Part shown: positions 46,202-54,431 of the stretch, piece after piece | Layout: every line of letters starts with the position of its first letter | Position numbering within the stretch: the stretch's first letter is position 1 | Assembly (NCBI GenBank): GCA_024102815.1 | Contig: JAGFJJ010000046.1 | Location: 124,001-188,000, forward strand | Origin: Phycisphaerae bacterium | GTDB lineage: Bacteria; Planctomycetota; Phycisphaerae; UBA1845 | Length of the DNA stretch: 64,000 bases | Direction of reading: 5' to 3' | Made by a program: the position numbers and the translations under genes | The notes under the pieces: generated by a model | Seen by the model: only the letters and a program-made list of their open reading frames with translations | Database searches by the model: none | What the model was told of the DNA's origin: nothing

Positions 46202-46639
46202 ATGAAAGTCAAGGACGTCATGACTGCAACCGTAAGAGTCATCGATTCTGCCGAACCCACACAGAAAGCTGCCGAGCATATGGCCGCGATGAACGTGGGA
46301 GCCCTTCCCGTAGTTCAGGAGCACAAGCTGGTGGGCATGATCACAGACCGCGATGTCGTCGTTCGGGTCGTCGGGCAGGGACTTGACGCCCGAACCACGA
46401 GAGTGGGCGAGGTCATGACATCCGGCGCCTTGACGCTCCAGGAGAATGACGATGTTGCCGATGCGGCCCGGACCATGAAGGACCGCCAGGTGCGTCGCGT
46501 TCCCGTGGTCGACAACGAGCAGCGTGTTGTCGGCATCGTCACACTGGGTGATCTGGCCGTGAAGACCGGTTCCGAGGGACAAACGCTTGCCGGAGAGGCG
46601 TTGCAAGGCGTTTCAACACCGGCGGAACCCAATCTCTGA
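46202..46639 (+). CDS. CBS-domain pair protein
   Basis: A 145-aa soluble protein consisting of two CBS motifs (Bateman module): MKVKDVMTATVRVIDSAEPTQKAAEHM...GMITDRDVVVRVV and VGEVMTSGALTLQENDDVADAARTM...GIVTLGDLAVKT. Such stand-alone modules bind adenosine nucleotides and act as stress or energy sensors; no catalytic domain is present. GAGGAG precedes the ATG. It is followed 22 bp later by a small protein of unknown function on the same strand. Confidence 0.9.
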   Translation: MKVKDVMTATVRVIDSAEPTQKAAEHMAAMNVGALPVVQEHKLVGMITDRDVVVRVVGQGLDARTTRVGEVMTSGALTLQENDDVADAARTMKDRQVRRVPVVDNEQRVVGIVTLGDLAVKTGSEGQTLAGEALQGVSTPAEPNL

Positions 46640-46661
46640 AGAGTAAAATAGGAAGCCGCGA

Positions 46662-47063
46662 ATGTCAACGATCCATGTTTATTGGCGGGCACCCGGATTC
46701 AACGTTGAGGAGCAACGGAAGACGTCAGAGCGCGTTGTTCATACGGGAGTACTGACTGACGAGGTCGAGCCCGCGAGGGTTGAGGCGCCGGCTCTGGTGG
46801 AGGAGCTTTCTGCACGGGTCTATCAGCCGAGCGATCTCCCACCGGGTACGGTGCTGTATATCGAGGATCATCCCGGGCCGCTCCCACCACTGGCGCAACG
46901 GGCGATTCAGGCCGGCTTTCGAATCGAGCACGCAAGGCGGGACCCGGGATTGATGGACAACCCGGAGCAACCCTTGCCTCGCCAGGAGCCTGAGGAGACC
47001 GGTGAGAAACCAGCCAGTCGAATCGTGCCTCCCATTCCACCCGAGGGCCCCACCAAGATCTGA
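46662..47063 (+). CDS. Conserved-looking hypothetical protein with Pro-rich tail
   Basis: I do not recognise this 133-aa protein. It begins MSTIHVYWRAPGFNVEEQRKTSERV and has a compact-looking first part up to about residue 92 (PPGTVLYIEDHPGPLPPLAQRAIQAG). A charged, Pro/Glu-rich and probably disordered tail ends in PPIPPEGPTKI. There is no signal peptide, membrane segment or Cys. It lies 22 bp downstream of the CBS-pair gene and is probably co-transcribed with it. The frame is well isolated from competing ORFs and its codon usage matches its neighbours, so I consider it a real gene. Confidence 0.6.
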   Translation: MSTIHVYWRAPGFNVEEQRKTSERVVHTGVLTDEVEPARVEAPALVEELSARVYQPSDLPPGTVLYIEDHPGPLPPLAQRAIQAGFRIEHARRDPGLMDNPEQPLPRQEPEETGEKPASRIVPPIPPEGPTKI

Positions 47064-47084
47064 CTCGTATCGCTGCGGAAGATG

Positions 47085-47453
47085 CTAATCCTGATCTTCT
47101 TCGAGCCACGCCCGAGCCTTTTCGATTTCCGCATGCTCGAAGTATCGGATGTCGGCCGTCGTGAATGGTCGGCAGAACGCGGCCATGCCTTTCTGCCATT
47201 TGGCTTCGCCCACGATAGCCAGTCGATCGATGTCACGAAAATGCCGGGCGTCAAACTTGATATCTTCCCAAAGGGCGCCGAGTTCCCAACCGTGGAAATC
47301 GTGCATTTGGAAGAGGAGCCGGATCTTGCCAAACTGTTGAATCCGTCGCTCGAGCTCGGGCACGAACCTTTCGTAATCTTCACGACTCAGCTTTCCCGTC
47401 ACTGGGACCTCGAGAATTCGACCCTCGGCGCGTTCATGGATTTCCACGGCCAT
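47085..47453 (-). CDS. SpoIIAA-like/STAS-type protein (DUF3478 family)
   Basis: A 122-aa protein of the SpoIIAA-like family. It begins MAVEIHERAEGRILEVPVTGKLSREDYERFVPELE and has the conserved central WELGALWEDIKFDARHFRDIDRLAIVGE and AFCRPFTTADIRYFEHAEIEKARAWL at the end. The fold is a STAS-like beta-alpha sandwich. Membrane or lipid association has been proposed for this family, but the function is not settled. It is convergent with the unknown gene (21 bp between stops) and lies downstream of trkA on the same strand. Confidence 0.85.
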   Translation of the reverse strand: MAVEIHERAEGRILEVPVTGKLSREDYERFVPELERRIQQFGKIRLLFQMHDFHGWELGALWEDIKFDARHFRDIDRLAIVGEAKWQKGMAAFCRPFTTADIRYFEHAEIEKARAWLEEDQD

Positions 47454-47582
47454 CTCTTACATCCTATGTCCAGGAATAAGTTCCGTCCCTGTCCGCAGAG
47501 ACCTCAACTGTCACCAGATCTTGTGCGCTTCTATGAACCTGGAGTAACTGCCGCCTGAACGACGCGTAAGCCGCCGGAGACG

Positions 47583-48296
47583 CTAGTCGCCAGGCTCCTC
47601 CGTATCTGCGTGACCACCCCGCTCGGCGAATTCGCCGGAGTTCTTGGCATGCTGTGGTCGCCAGCGATTCCTCAGTTCATCGACATGCCGGCTATGCGTC
47701 AGAATGATCACGCGGTCGCCCTTCTGGATGTGGCTTTCGGCATCGGCGAGATGAAATTCGTCGTCTCGGTAAAAGCAAATGGCCCGGGCATCCTTGGGCA
47801 GGTCCAGCTCGCCGATCGTGCCCTTGTCCTCTTTGCCGGCTTGGAATTCAAAAAAGCGTGCTTCACCGCGGATCATCGTGGAAAGTTCGAGGACGTCCCG
47901 GCCGCGCGTGAGGTCGACGAGGTAGCGGCTGATGGTCTGATTGGGGACGATGGTATCCTTGAGACCGAGCTGTCGGCAGACGCCCTCGTAGGAGGGATCT
48001 TCGATCCGAGTCACTACGCGTTCGTAACCCAGCGACTGCCCAATGACGCTGGCGACGATGTTCACTAGGTCGTTACTGGTAAGGCAGAACAGCACATCGG
48101 TCTGCGATGGGCCGGCCTCCTTGAGGATTTTCGGCTTGCTGCCATCGCCGTGAAGGAAGCCACAGGACATGTCGTCGGTAAGACTCTCGATGCGCTCACG
48201 GTTTTCCTCGATGATGATCACCTCACCACCACGGTCCAGCACGGCGCGCGCAGTCATGGAGCCCATGTCGCCGGCTCCAATGATAACGATTCTCAT
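47583..48296 (-). CDS. trkA: TrkA potassium uptake regulatory subunit (RCK domain)
   Basis: A 237-aa cytoplasmic gating ring protein of the Trk/Ktr potassium uptake system. The Rossmann NAD-binding motif is IIGAGDMGSMTARAVLDRG, with the acidic strand end EVIIIEEN and the GDGSKPKILKEAG block. Residues about 140-215 form the TrkA-C ligand domain (ARFFEFQAG...GTIGELDLPKDARAICFYRDDEF...KGDRVIILTHS). It has one N/C set, so it is the short KtrA-like form, unlike the duplicated E. coli TrkA. Its ATG at 48296 overlaps the TrkH stop by ATGA. The frame is open to 48323 but the overlap and motif fix the start. Confidence 0.92.
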   Translation of the reverse strand: MRIVIIGAGDMGSMTARAVLDRGGEVIIIEENRERIESLTDDMSCGFLHGDGSKPKILKEAGPSQTDVLFCLTSNDLVNIVASVIGQSLGYERVVTRIEDPSYEGVCRQLGLKDTIVPNQTISRYLVDLTRGRDVLELSTMIRGEARFFEFQAGKEDKGTIGELDLPKDARAICFYRDDEFHLADAESHIQKGDRVIILTHSRHVDELRNRWRPQHAKNSGEFAERGGHADTEEPGD

Positions 48297-49768
48297 GATA
48301 TATCGGCTCGCTTTCCGATCCACGTACGCGGGTAGAAGAGGACGAGCAGGGCGATCATCTCAAGTCGCCTCATCAGCATGTCAACGCACAGGACCATCTT
48401 GGGAAACTCGGGCAGGACAGGGCCGGTGACGCCGGTCGATAAGCCCACCGTACAAGTGGCTGATACAACATCAAAGAGCGAATTCAAGGGATCATAGTTG
48501 TAGAGCAGCAAGACAAACCACGAAAGCAGGATGGTGACGACAAAGAGGGCAATGACCAGGAGTCCGTCGAGTGCGGTCCGATCACTCAGTTTTCGGCCGC
48601 CCAGACGTCGCGTGAGAACTGCGTGTGGCGGCGTAGTAGTGCGCACAAGTAGGCGCTGAAACAACCGCAGCACAATGAAGAACCGGATGAGCTTGATGCC
48701 TCCGGCCGTGGAGCCCAAGTCGCCTCCAATAAACATGGCGACCATTACCAGTGCCTTGGCAGCGGCGGGTAAGGCGGCGATATCCGTGGTCGTGAATCCC
48801 GTCGTGGTCTGCGCGGTGACCCCGAGAGCCACGCCGTGGCCAATAGCCTGAGTCCAGGACATGACACCGACGTAACGCAGCGTCCCAATGAGCGCAAGGG
48901 CGATGATTAACGTCATGAGTGGAAGCCCGACGGTCGTGAGGCCGCGCCTGGTCGGACGTTCGTTCGTACCCCAAAACCGGCGATAATACCACGAAATGGA
49001 GCCGGCCCCGAGGAAAGCACTCAGAAGGATCGCGGCCGGGGCCATCCATCCCGAAAGCCCGGCGAGACTTGCGTCGTCCACGGCGAAGCCCCCGGTAGAT
49101 ACGGAACTGAGTGTGTAGGTAATTGCAGCCAGCGGACGCAGTCCCAACAGAAATAGCGTAAGCAGGGACGCACCGGTCAGGATAAGGTAGACCACGCTGA
49201 CTCGGCGGGCGTGCGCCCGAACGTCGACCGGAAACTCCGTGGAGGCGTTTTCTGTGGACGCGAGCCGACGAATGGCGGGCGCGGGGCGCACGAGGAGCGC
49301 CACCGAGACCACGACAATGCCCAGACCGCCGTACCATTGCAGCCAGGACCGGGCGAATAGGAAGCTGACCGGTTTGTTGGCAACGCTCTCCGTCATGGAA
49401 AGGCCCGTCGTCGTGACGGCGGAAATGGACTCAAAGACCGCATCGCCGAAGTGCAGCCCGTCGTAGGCGAAAGGAAGGCTCATCGTCAGTGCCGCTGCGA
49501 GAAGCGTAGCCGACGTAATCACTAATGCTTCGTTCGGTTGGATGCCGGGGCTTGGGCGCAACCGCCCAAGGCTAATGCCAATTACCGCCGGAATCCCCAC
49601 GGCAACAAGATAGACGAGGCCCGCCTCCAATCCATTGGCCAAGAGGGAAACGAGCGCCGGCATCGTATTTAGCAATGCGACGACAACCAGAAGATCTCCC
49701 AGGTACTTCCCGACCGTCGACCAACGAACAGCAAAGCTCAGTTCCAGGCTGTCTCCCCGGTTTTGCAT
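48293..49768 (-). CDS. trkH: TrkH/KtrB potassium channel-like transporter subunit
   Basis: A 491-aa membrane protein that forms the potassium-conducting pore. Four pore-loop filter segments are visible, one per repeat: AVTTTGLSM, SSVSTGGFAV, AQTTTGFTTTD and TCTVGLSTG. Each carries the conserved glycine. Between repeats are paired hydrophobic helices, for a total of about ten. The middle-region GGDLGSTAGGIKLIRF is the conserved TrkH block. It is the first gene of a two-gene operon with trkA. It is divergent from the DUF421 gene, with 197 bp between them. Confidence 0.93.
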   Translation of the reverse strand: MQNRGDSLELSFAVRWSTVGKYLGDLLVVVALLNTMPALVSLLANGLEAGLVYLVAVGIPAVIGISLGRLRPSPGIQPNEALVITSATLLAAALTMSLPFAYDGLHFGDAVFESISAVTTTGLSMTESVANKPVSFLFARSWLQWYGGLGIVVVSVALLVRPAPAIRRLASTENASTEFPVDVRAHARRVSVVYLILTGASLLTLFLLGLRPLAAITYTLSSVSTGGFAVDDASLAGLSGWMAPAAILLSAFLGAGSISWYYRRFWGTNERPTRRGLTTVGLPLMTLIIALALIGTLRYVGVMSWTQAIGHGVALGVTAQTTTGFTTTDIAALPAAAKALVMVAMFIGGDLGSTAGGIKLIRFFIVLRLFQRLLVRTTTPPHAVLTRRLGGRKLSDRTALDGLLVIALFVVTILLSWFVLLLYNYDPLNSLFDVVSATCTVGLSTGVTGPVLPEFPKMVLCVDMLMRRLEMIALLVLFYPRTWIGKRADIS

Positions 49769-49965
49769 GCGAAGTTCATTCCGTGCCGTGGAATCGGCCC
49801 CAACGAAGTAGGCTAGAGCGTACGGTAAAGGGAAACCCGATGCACGCCCTCAGATTACAGCAAATTCATCCTCCTCGAGCGTGAAGCGACGTACGATTCG
49901 GATGTCACGAAACCGCATTCTTTGGCGGCCTCGGTCGGGATGGCGCACAACCTGGAGAATTACTG

Positions 49966-50529
49966 ATGACGGCTACGGCAATTCTGGCGGAAGGCCCAAG
50001 CTCATTCGTTCAGTTTCAGCTTCTTGAGCCGGCACTGCGGGCAGTGCTGATCTATCTTGGCGGATTCGTGCTGATTCGCTTCGGGAAGAATCGCTTGCTT
50101 GGCAGGTCGACTCCGTTCGACATTGTCCTGGGAATCGTGCTCGGATCGCTTCTCAGTCGTGCGATCAACGGGACTGCAGAAGTGACCGTGACGATTGTCG
50201 CGGCGGCTTCACTCGTGGGCTTTCACACGCTCGTATCCTGGCTGTCACGACGGTCGCGTGGAATCGAACGGATCGTCAAGGGAAGACAGTTGGTCCTCGT
50301 TCAAAGTGGAAAAATCGACCGGGCGAACGCCCGGCAGGCGGACATCTCGGCGGAAGACCTGGGAGAGGCACTGCGCCTGCGCGGCGGGGTGGATTGCTAT
50401 GCTGAGGTCGAACGCGCTTCGTTGGAGCGGAACGGAGAAATCAGCGTAATCCGTGCGCAACATCCTCCCCGAGTCATCGAGATCGATGTGGCTGATGGAG
50501 TACAGAAGGTGCGAATCGCATGGGAATAA
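49966..50529 (+). CDS. DUF421 membrane protein (YetF-like)
   Basis: A 187-aa inner-membrane protein of the DUF421/YetF family. Three hydrophobic segments lie in the first about 100 residues (ALRAVLIYLGGFVLIRFG; TPFDIVLGIVLGSLLSRAI; VTVTIVAAASLVGFHTLVSWLS). They are followed by the family soluble domain (RIVKGRQLVLVQSGKIDRANARQADISAEDLGEALR; EVERASLERNGEISVI). The biochemical role is unknown. The ATG follows GGAGAATTACTG. It sits in the same neighbourhood as the potassium and CBS genes but on the opposite strand from trkH. Confidence 0.88.
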   Translation: MTATAILAEGPSSFVQFQLLEPALRAVLIYLGGFVLIRFGKNRLLGRSTPFDIVLGIVLGSLLSRAINGTAEVTVTIVAAASLVGFHTLVSWLSRRSRGIERIVKGRQLVLVQSGKIDRANARQADISAEDLGEALRLRGGVDCYAEVERASLERNGEISVIRAQHPPRVIEIDVADGVQKVRIAWE

Positions 50530-50705
50530 TGCATGGAAACGCCGCATTACAGAGGTCTTATGCCTGATTTACAGAACATTCAGGACCGGCCTCTCTATTT
50601 ACAAGCCAGCCGCGGGCAGATATTGCGGTCCATACGTGAACAGGTAACGAATTACGGTGCGCGGGATGGGTCTGCGATGACCAGCATGCCAATCCCTGGC
50701 AGAGC

Positions 50706-51368
50706 ATGCAAATGCCGGCAGTCTTTTCTCCCCGTGCCAATCTCTTGATGCGAGCGGCGATCGTCGCGCTGCTGATCGCCCCGATGGCGGCAGCAACCGG
50801 GCTGTATGCCTGGTATCATTCACCGTATGGCACGGGCATCGGCCAGGCAGTCCCACAGGACATTCCGTTCAGCCACGCCCATCACGTGGGCGGCCTAGGG
50901 CTAGACTGCCGCTACTGCCATAAGACGGCGGAGTCGAGTGCGTTCGCGGGGATGCCCGCGACGGATACCTGCATGCACTGTCACTGGCAGCTTTGGACCG
51001 AGGCTCCCATGCTGGAGCCGCTGCGCGAGAGCTGGCGAACAGGCTCCCGCTTGGAATGGACCCGTGTTCATCGGCTACCAGACTTTGTTTTTTTCGACCA
51101 TTCCATTCACGTGAACAAGGGAGTCGGGTGCTCGACCTGTCATGGTCGGGTCGATCAGATGCCGCTGATGCGCAAGGCAGAAACGCTGCACATGAAATGG
51201 TGCCTCGATTGTCATCGTGATCCAGCGCCGCGGATTCGACCCGCCGATGAAATCTACAGTGTCGATTACGCGTTTCCGTCCGATGCACGTGCGCAGGGGA
51301 AGCGGCTGATGAAATACTACGGAATCGATACGACCGGTCTGACCAACTGCACGGCATGCCATCGCTGA
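50706..51368 (+). CDS. actA: Alternative complex III subunit A, pentaheme cytochrome c
   Basis: A 220-aa periplasmic cytochrome that hands electrons from alternative complex III (quinol:electron acceptor oxidoreductase) to downstream carriers. A single anchor helix (about 15-32) precedes five C-x2-CH heme sites at C68 (CRYCH), C89 (CMHCH), C142 (CSTCH), C166 (CLDCH) and C215 (CTACH), matching the five hemes of the purified complex subunit. It heads an uninterrupted operon running to at least 62181; the gap to actB is 11 bp. Two in-frame ATGs (50706 and 50712) are nearly equivalent starts. Confidence 0.93.
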   Translation: MQMPAVFSPRANLLMRAAIVALLIAPMAAATGLYAWYHSPYGTGIGQAVPQDIPFSHAHHVGGLGLDCRYCHKTAESSAFAGMPATDTCMHCHWQLWTEAPMLEPLRESWRTGSRLEWTRVHRLPDFVFFDHSIHVNKGVGCSTCHGRVDQMPLMRKAETLHMKWCLDCHRDPAPRIRPADEIYSVDYAFPSDARAQGKRLMKYYGIDTTGLTNCTACHR

Positions 51369-51379
51369 GGACGACGTAG

Positions 51380-54300
51380 ATGAAAATACACCCTCTTGCT
51401 TACAATCGCGAGACCGGCCGGGACTACTGGCGCAGCTTGGACGAACTTGCGGACAACGCCGAGTTTCGGCACTGGATCGAACAGGAGTTTCCGGGGGGGC
51501 TGGATCAGCTCAATACTCCGTCACGTCGCCATTTCCTCAAGATCATGGCCGCGTCCTTCGCCCTGGCAGGTTGGTCGGGATGTGAGCGTGCTCCTGAAGA
51601 CGAACTGGTCCCGTACGTGCGCGAGCCGCGCGGGATGACGCCCGGTCGCCCCTTGACCTTCGCAACGGCACTGACGCGATCGGGTTACGCATGTGGCGTG
51701 CACGTAACCAGTTACGAAGGGCGGCCCACGAAGATAGAGGGTAATCCCCGGCATCCCGCGAGTCTGGGCGCGACGGATGTCTTCGCGCAAGCCGAGATTC
51801 TCTCTTTTTGGGATCCTGACCGCTCCCGTGCCGTGGTCGGGCCCAACGGAATTGCGTCCTGGTCCGGCTTTCTGCGGGAGCTTCAGGCCCGGCTCGTGCA
51901 GCATGGTGCGCATGCCGGCCACGGTATGCGGTTACTGACGGGAAACATCACTTCGCCGACAAGGTTAGCGCTTATCGAATCGCTGCTCAAGAGGTTTCCC
52001 GAGATGCGCTGGCATGTGCATGATCCGCTGGCAGACCACAATGAATCTTCAGCGATCAGACAGGTGCTGGGGCGCCCGGCGAGGTTGATTCATGATCTTT
52101 CCTCGGCCGAGCGAATCTTGTCGGTCGATTGCAATTTCCTTTTCGATCTGCCCGGAAGTGTTCGCTATGCCCGTGACTTTGCCAGCAAACGGAAGATCGA
52201 CACCGAACAGGCCGCATCACAAGAAATGAATCGCCTGTACGTGGCGGAGGTCACGCCGACGACTACAGGCGCCAAGGCAGATCATCGCCTGCGAACCCAT
52301 CCATCGTTGCTAGCGCCGTTTGTTGAAGCGCTCGCCGTCGAACTCGGCGTCGAGGAAGGCAACCGGAATCAAGCAGACCGGCTAGATGCGAAAACACGGA
52401 CTTCTGTGCAGGCAACCGCGCGAGACCTCGCCACTTTTCCAAAACGGAGTGTTGTTCTCATCGGCCGGGGCCAGCCGCCTCGATCACACGCGCTCGGCCT
52501 CGCAATCAATGAGAAGCTTGATGCGTTCGGCAAGACGGTACGGCTCATCCCTCCGCTCTGCGCCGCGGGAAACGATGCTCCCGAATCTTTGAATGAACTC
52601 GCCCAGGACATGGCCGCTGGGGACGTCGAAACCTTGCTGATGATTGACGTCAATCCGGCCTATAGCGCTCCACAGAACCTGGCATTTCCCGAACACCTGA
52701 AGAAGGTGGAATTCGCCGTTCATATGGGGTTGCACGCGAACGAGACGGCGGAACATTGTCGTTGGCACATTCCGCTTGCGCACGAACTCGAATCCTGGGA
52801 CGACGCCCGGGCATTCGACGGTACGGTTACAATTCTCCAGCCGCTGATCGCCCCTCTCTACAGGGGCCGCACGGCCAATGAACTGCTGGCCAATCTCGTG
52901 GGAGAGACATTGTTCGATGCGAAAGATCTCGTACGGCAGCGGTGGCGCCGGGAAGTACCCGAAGGGGACTTTGAGGACTGGTGGCACGACGCGCTGAAAG
53001 ATGGCGTTATTCCCGACTCGGCATCTCTCCCGCTTGATGCGCGGATCGATGTCGGACGGGGAATTGCACAACCCGAGTCGCTGGATTCGCATCCGAGCGA
53101 TACGACGGACGGCGGACTAGAGCTTGTTCTACTGCCAGGTTCTCGCATGTGGGACGGCCGATACGCGAACAATGCCTGGTTGCAGGAACTCCCCGATCCC
53201 GTGACAGGAGTAACTTGGGACAACGCCGCACTGATCAGCCCCTCGACGGCCGGGCGATTCGCACTGAAGACTGGCGACGTAGTCGCCATTCGATGCGCAG
53301 AAGTCGAGGTCGAAGCTCCTGTGTTCGTGCTTCCCGGCCAGGCGGATGATGTCCTCAGCTTGGCACTCGGGTATGGGCGCAGTGCCGGTGGACCAGTCGC
53401 GCAGGGAGTCGGCGTCAACGCGTACCCCCTTCGCACGGCGGAGACGACGTGGCACAGAAAAGGCGTCTCCATCCAGAAGACGGGGCGTACGCAAGTACTG
53501 GCCCAAACGCAGAATCATCATGTGATGGAGGGGCGCGACCTCTTGCGCCGAGGATTGCTCTCTGAGTTCCGGTCCGACCCATGGCAGCTGGCACACGAGG
53601 GCGGCCGTAAGCCAGCTCCCCTCGTGTCGCTGTATCCCCCACACTCTTATCCCGGCCAACAATGGGGCATGTCCATCGACCTGACGAGTTGTATCGGATG
53701 CGGAGCCTGCACCATCGCGTGCCAGGCGGAGAACAACATCGCGGTTGTCGGACGTGAACAGGTGCATCTGGGGCGAGAGATGCACTGGATTCGCGTCGAT
53801 CGCTACTTCGCAGGACAGCCCGAAGACCCTGCCATCCTCCACCAGCCGGTGCCGTGCATGCATTGCGAAGACGCCCCCTGCGAGCTCGTATGCCCGGTGG
53901 GGGCCACTCAGCATAGTCACGACGGCCTCAACGAGATGATCTACAACCGCTGCATCGGGACGCGATACTGTTCGAATAACTGTCCATACAAAGTCCGACG
54001 ATTCAACTTTTACCGCTACACGGAATACGACAGTGAGACGAGAAAACTTCAGCGCAACCCGGAGGTAACCGTACGCGCTAGAGGCGTGATGGAGAAGTGC
54101 ACCTATTGCGTGCAACGGATTCGCAACGCCGAGATTGACGCCCGAAAAGAGAATCGTCAGATCAGCGACGGTGGCATTGTTACGGCTTGCCAACAGGCAT
54201 GTCCAACGCAAGCAATCGTGTTCGGCGACATCAACGACAAAGCAACGGCCGTTTCGCAGGCAAAGCAGCAGGGACACTCCTACGCAATGCTGCGTGAGCT

Positions 54301-54412
54301 CAATGTTCGGCCGCGCACGACATATCTCGCCGAGATCCGCAATCCCAATCCCGCGCTAGCTTCCTCCGGCGACGCCCGTGCGGAGCGCAGCGGTACGGCT
54401 GGGAATTCATAG
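51380..54412 (+). CDS. actB: Alternative complex III subunit B, iron-sulfur protein with degenerate molybdopterin-type domain
   Basis: A 1010-aa protein exported by Tat: an N-terminal stretch of about 45 residues precedes SRRHFLKIMAASFALAG. Residues about 60-740 resemble the molybdopterin oxidoreductase fold but serve as a scaffold in this family, without cofactor. From about residue 760 a ferredoxin-like domain has four cysteine clusters: CIGCGACTIAC, CMHCEDAPCELVC, CIGTRYCSNNC and CTYC...CQQACPTQA. These hold the complex's 4Fe-4S and 3Fe-4S centres. The subunit passes electrons between the quinol-oxidising membrane subunit and ActA. It lies between actA and the actCD fusion; stop and next start are 20 bp apart. 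Confidence 0.94.
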   Translation: MKIHPLAYNRETGRDYWRSLDELADNAEFRHWIEQEFPGGLDQLNTPSRRHFLKIMAASFALAGWSGCERAPEDELVPYVREPRGMTPGRPLTFATALTRSGYACGVHVTSYEGRPTKIEGNPRHPASLGATDVFAQAEILSFWDPDRSRAVVGPNGIASWSGFLRELQARLVQHGAHAGHGMRLLTGNITSPTRLALIESLLKRFPEMRWHVHDPLADHNESSAIRQVLGRPARLIHDLSSAERILSVDCNFLFDLPGSVRYARDFASKRKIDTEQAASQEMNRLYVAEVTPTTTGAKADHRLRTHPSLLAPFVEALAVELGVEEGNRNQADRLDAKTRTSVQATARDLATFPKRSVVLIGRGQPPRSHALGLAINEKLDAFGKTVRLIPPLCAAGNDAPESLNELAQDMAAGDVETLLMIDVNPAYSAPQNLAFPEHLKKVEFAVHMGLHANETAEHCRWHIPLAHELESWDDARAFDGTVTILQPLIAPLYRGRTANELLANLVGETLFDAKDLVRQRWRREVPEGDFEDWWHDALKDGVIPDSASLPLDARIDVGRGIAQPESLDSHPSDTTDGGLELVLLPGSRMWDGRYANNAWLQELPDPVTGVTWDNAALISPSTAGRFALKTGDVVAIRCAEVEVEAPVFVLPGQADDVLSLALGYGRSAGGPVAQGVGVNAYPLRTAETTWHRKGVSIQKTGRTQVLAQTQNHHVMEGRDLLRRGLLSEFRSDPWQLAHEGGRKPAPLVSLYPPHSYPGQQWGMSIDLTSCIGCGACTIACQAENNIAVVGREQVHLGREMHWIRVDRYFAGQPEDPAILHQPVPCMHCEDAPCELVCPVGATQHSHDGLNEMIYNRCIGTRYCSNNCPYKVRRFNFYRYTEYDSETRKLQRNPEVTVRARGVMEKCTYCVQRIRNAEIDARKENRQISDGGIVTACQQACPTQAIVFGDINDKATAVSQAKQQGHSYAMLRELNVRPRTTYLAEIRNPNPALASSGDARAERSGTAGNS

Positions 54413-54431
54413 GCGAGGACGCGGGGCGAAC

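Noticed and set aside
50533-50748. Small frame between the DUF421 gene and actA (71 codons)
   Set aside because: It has no ribosome site or family match, overlaps the actA start in another frame and is most likely leader sequence.
53129-54277. Minus-strand open frame (382 codons) opposite actB
   Set aside because: It is antisense to the conserved iron-sulfur domain and has no domain of its own.
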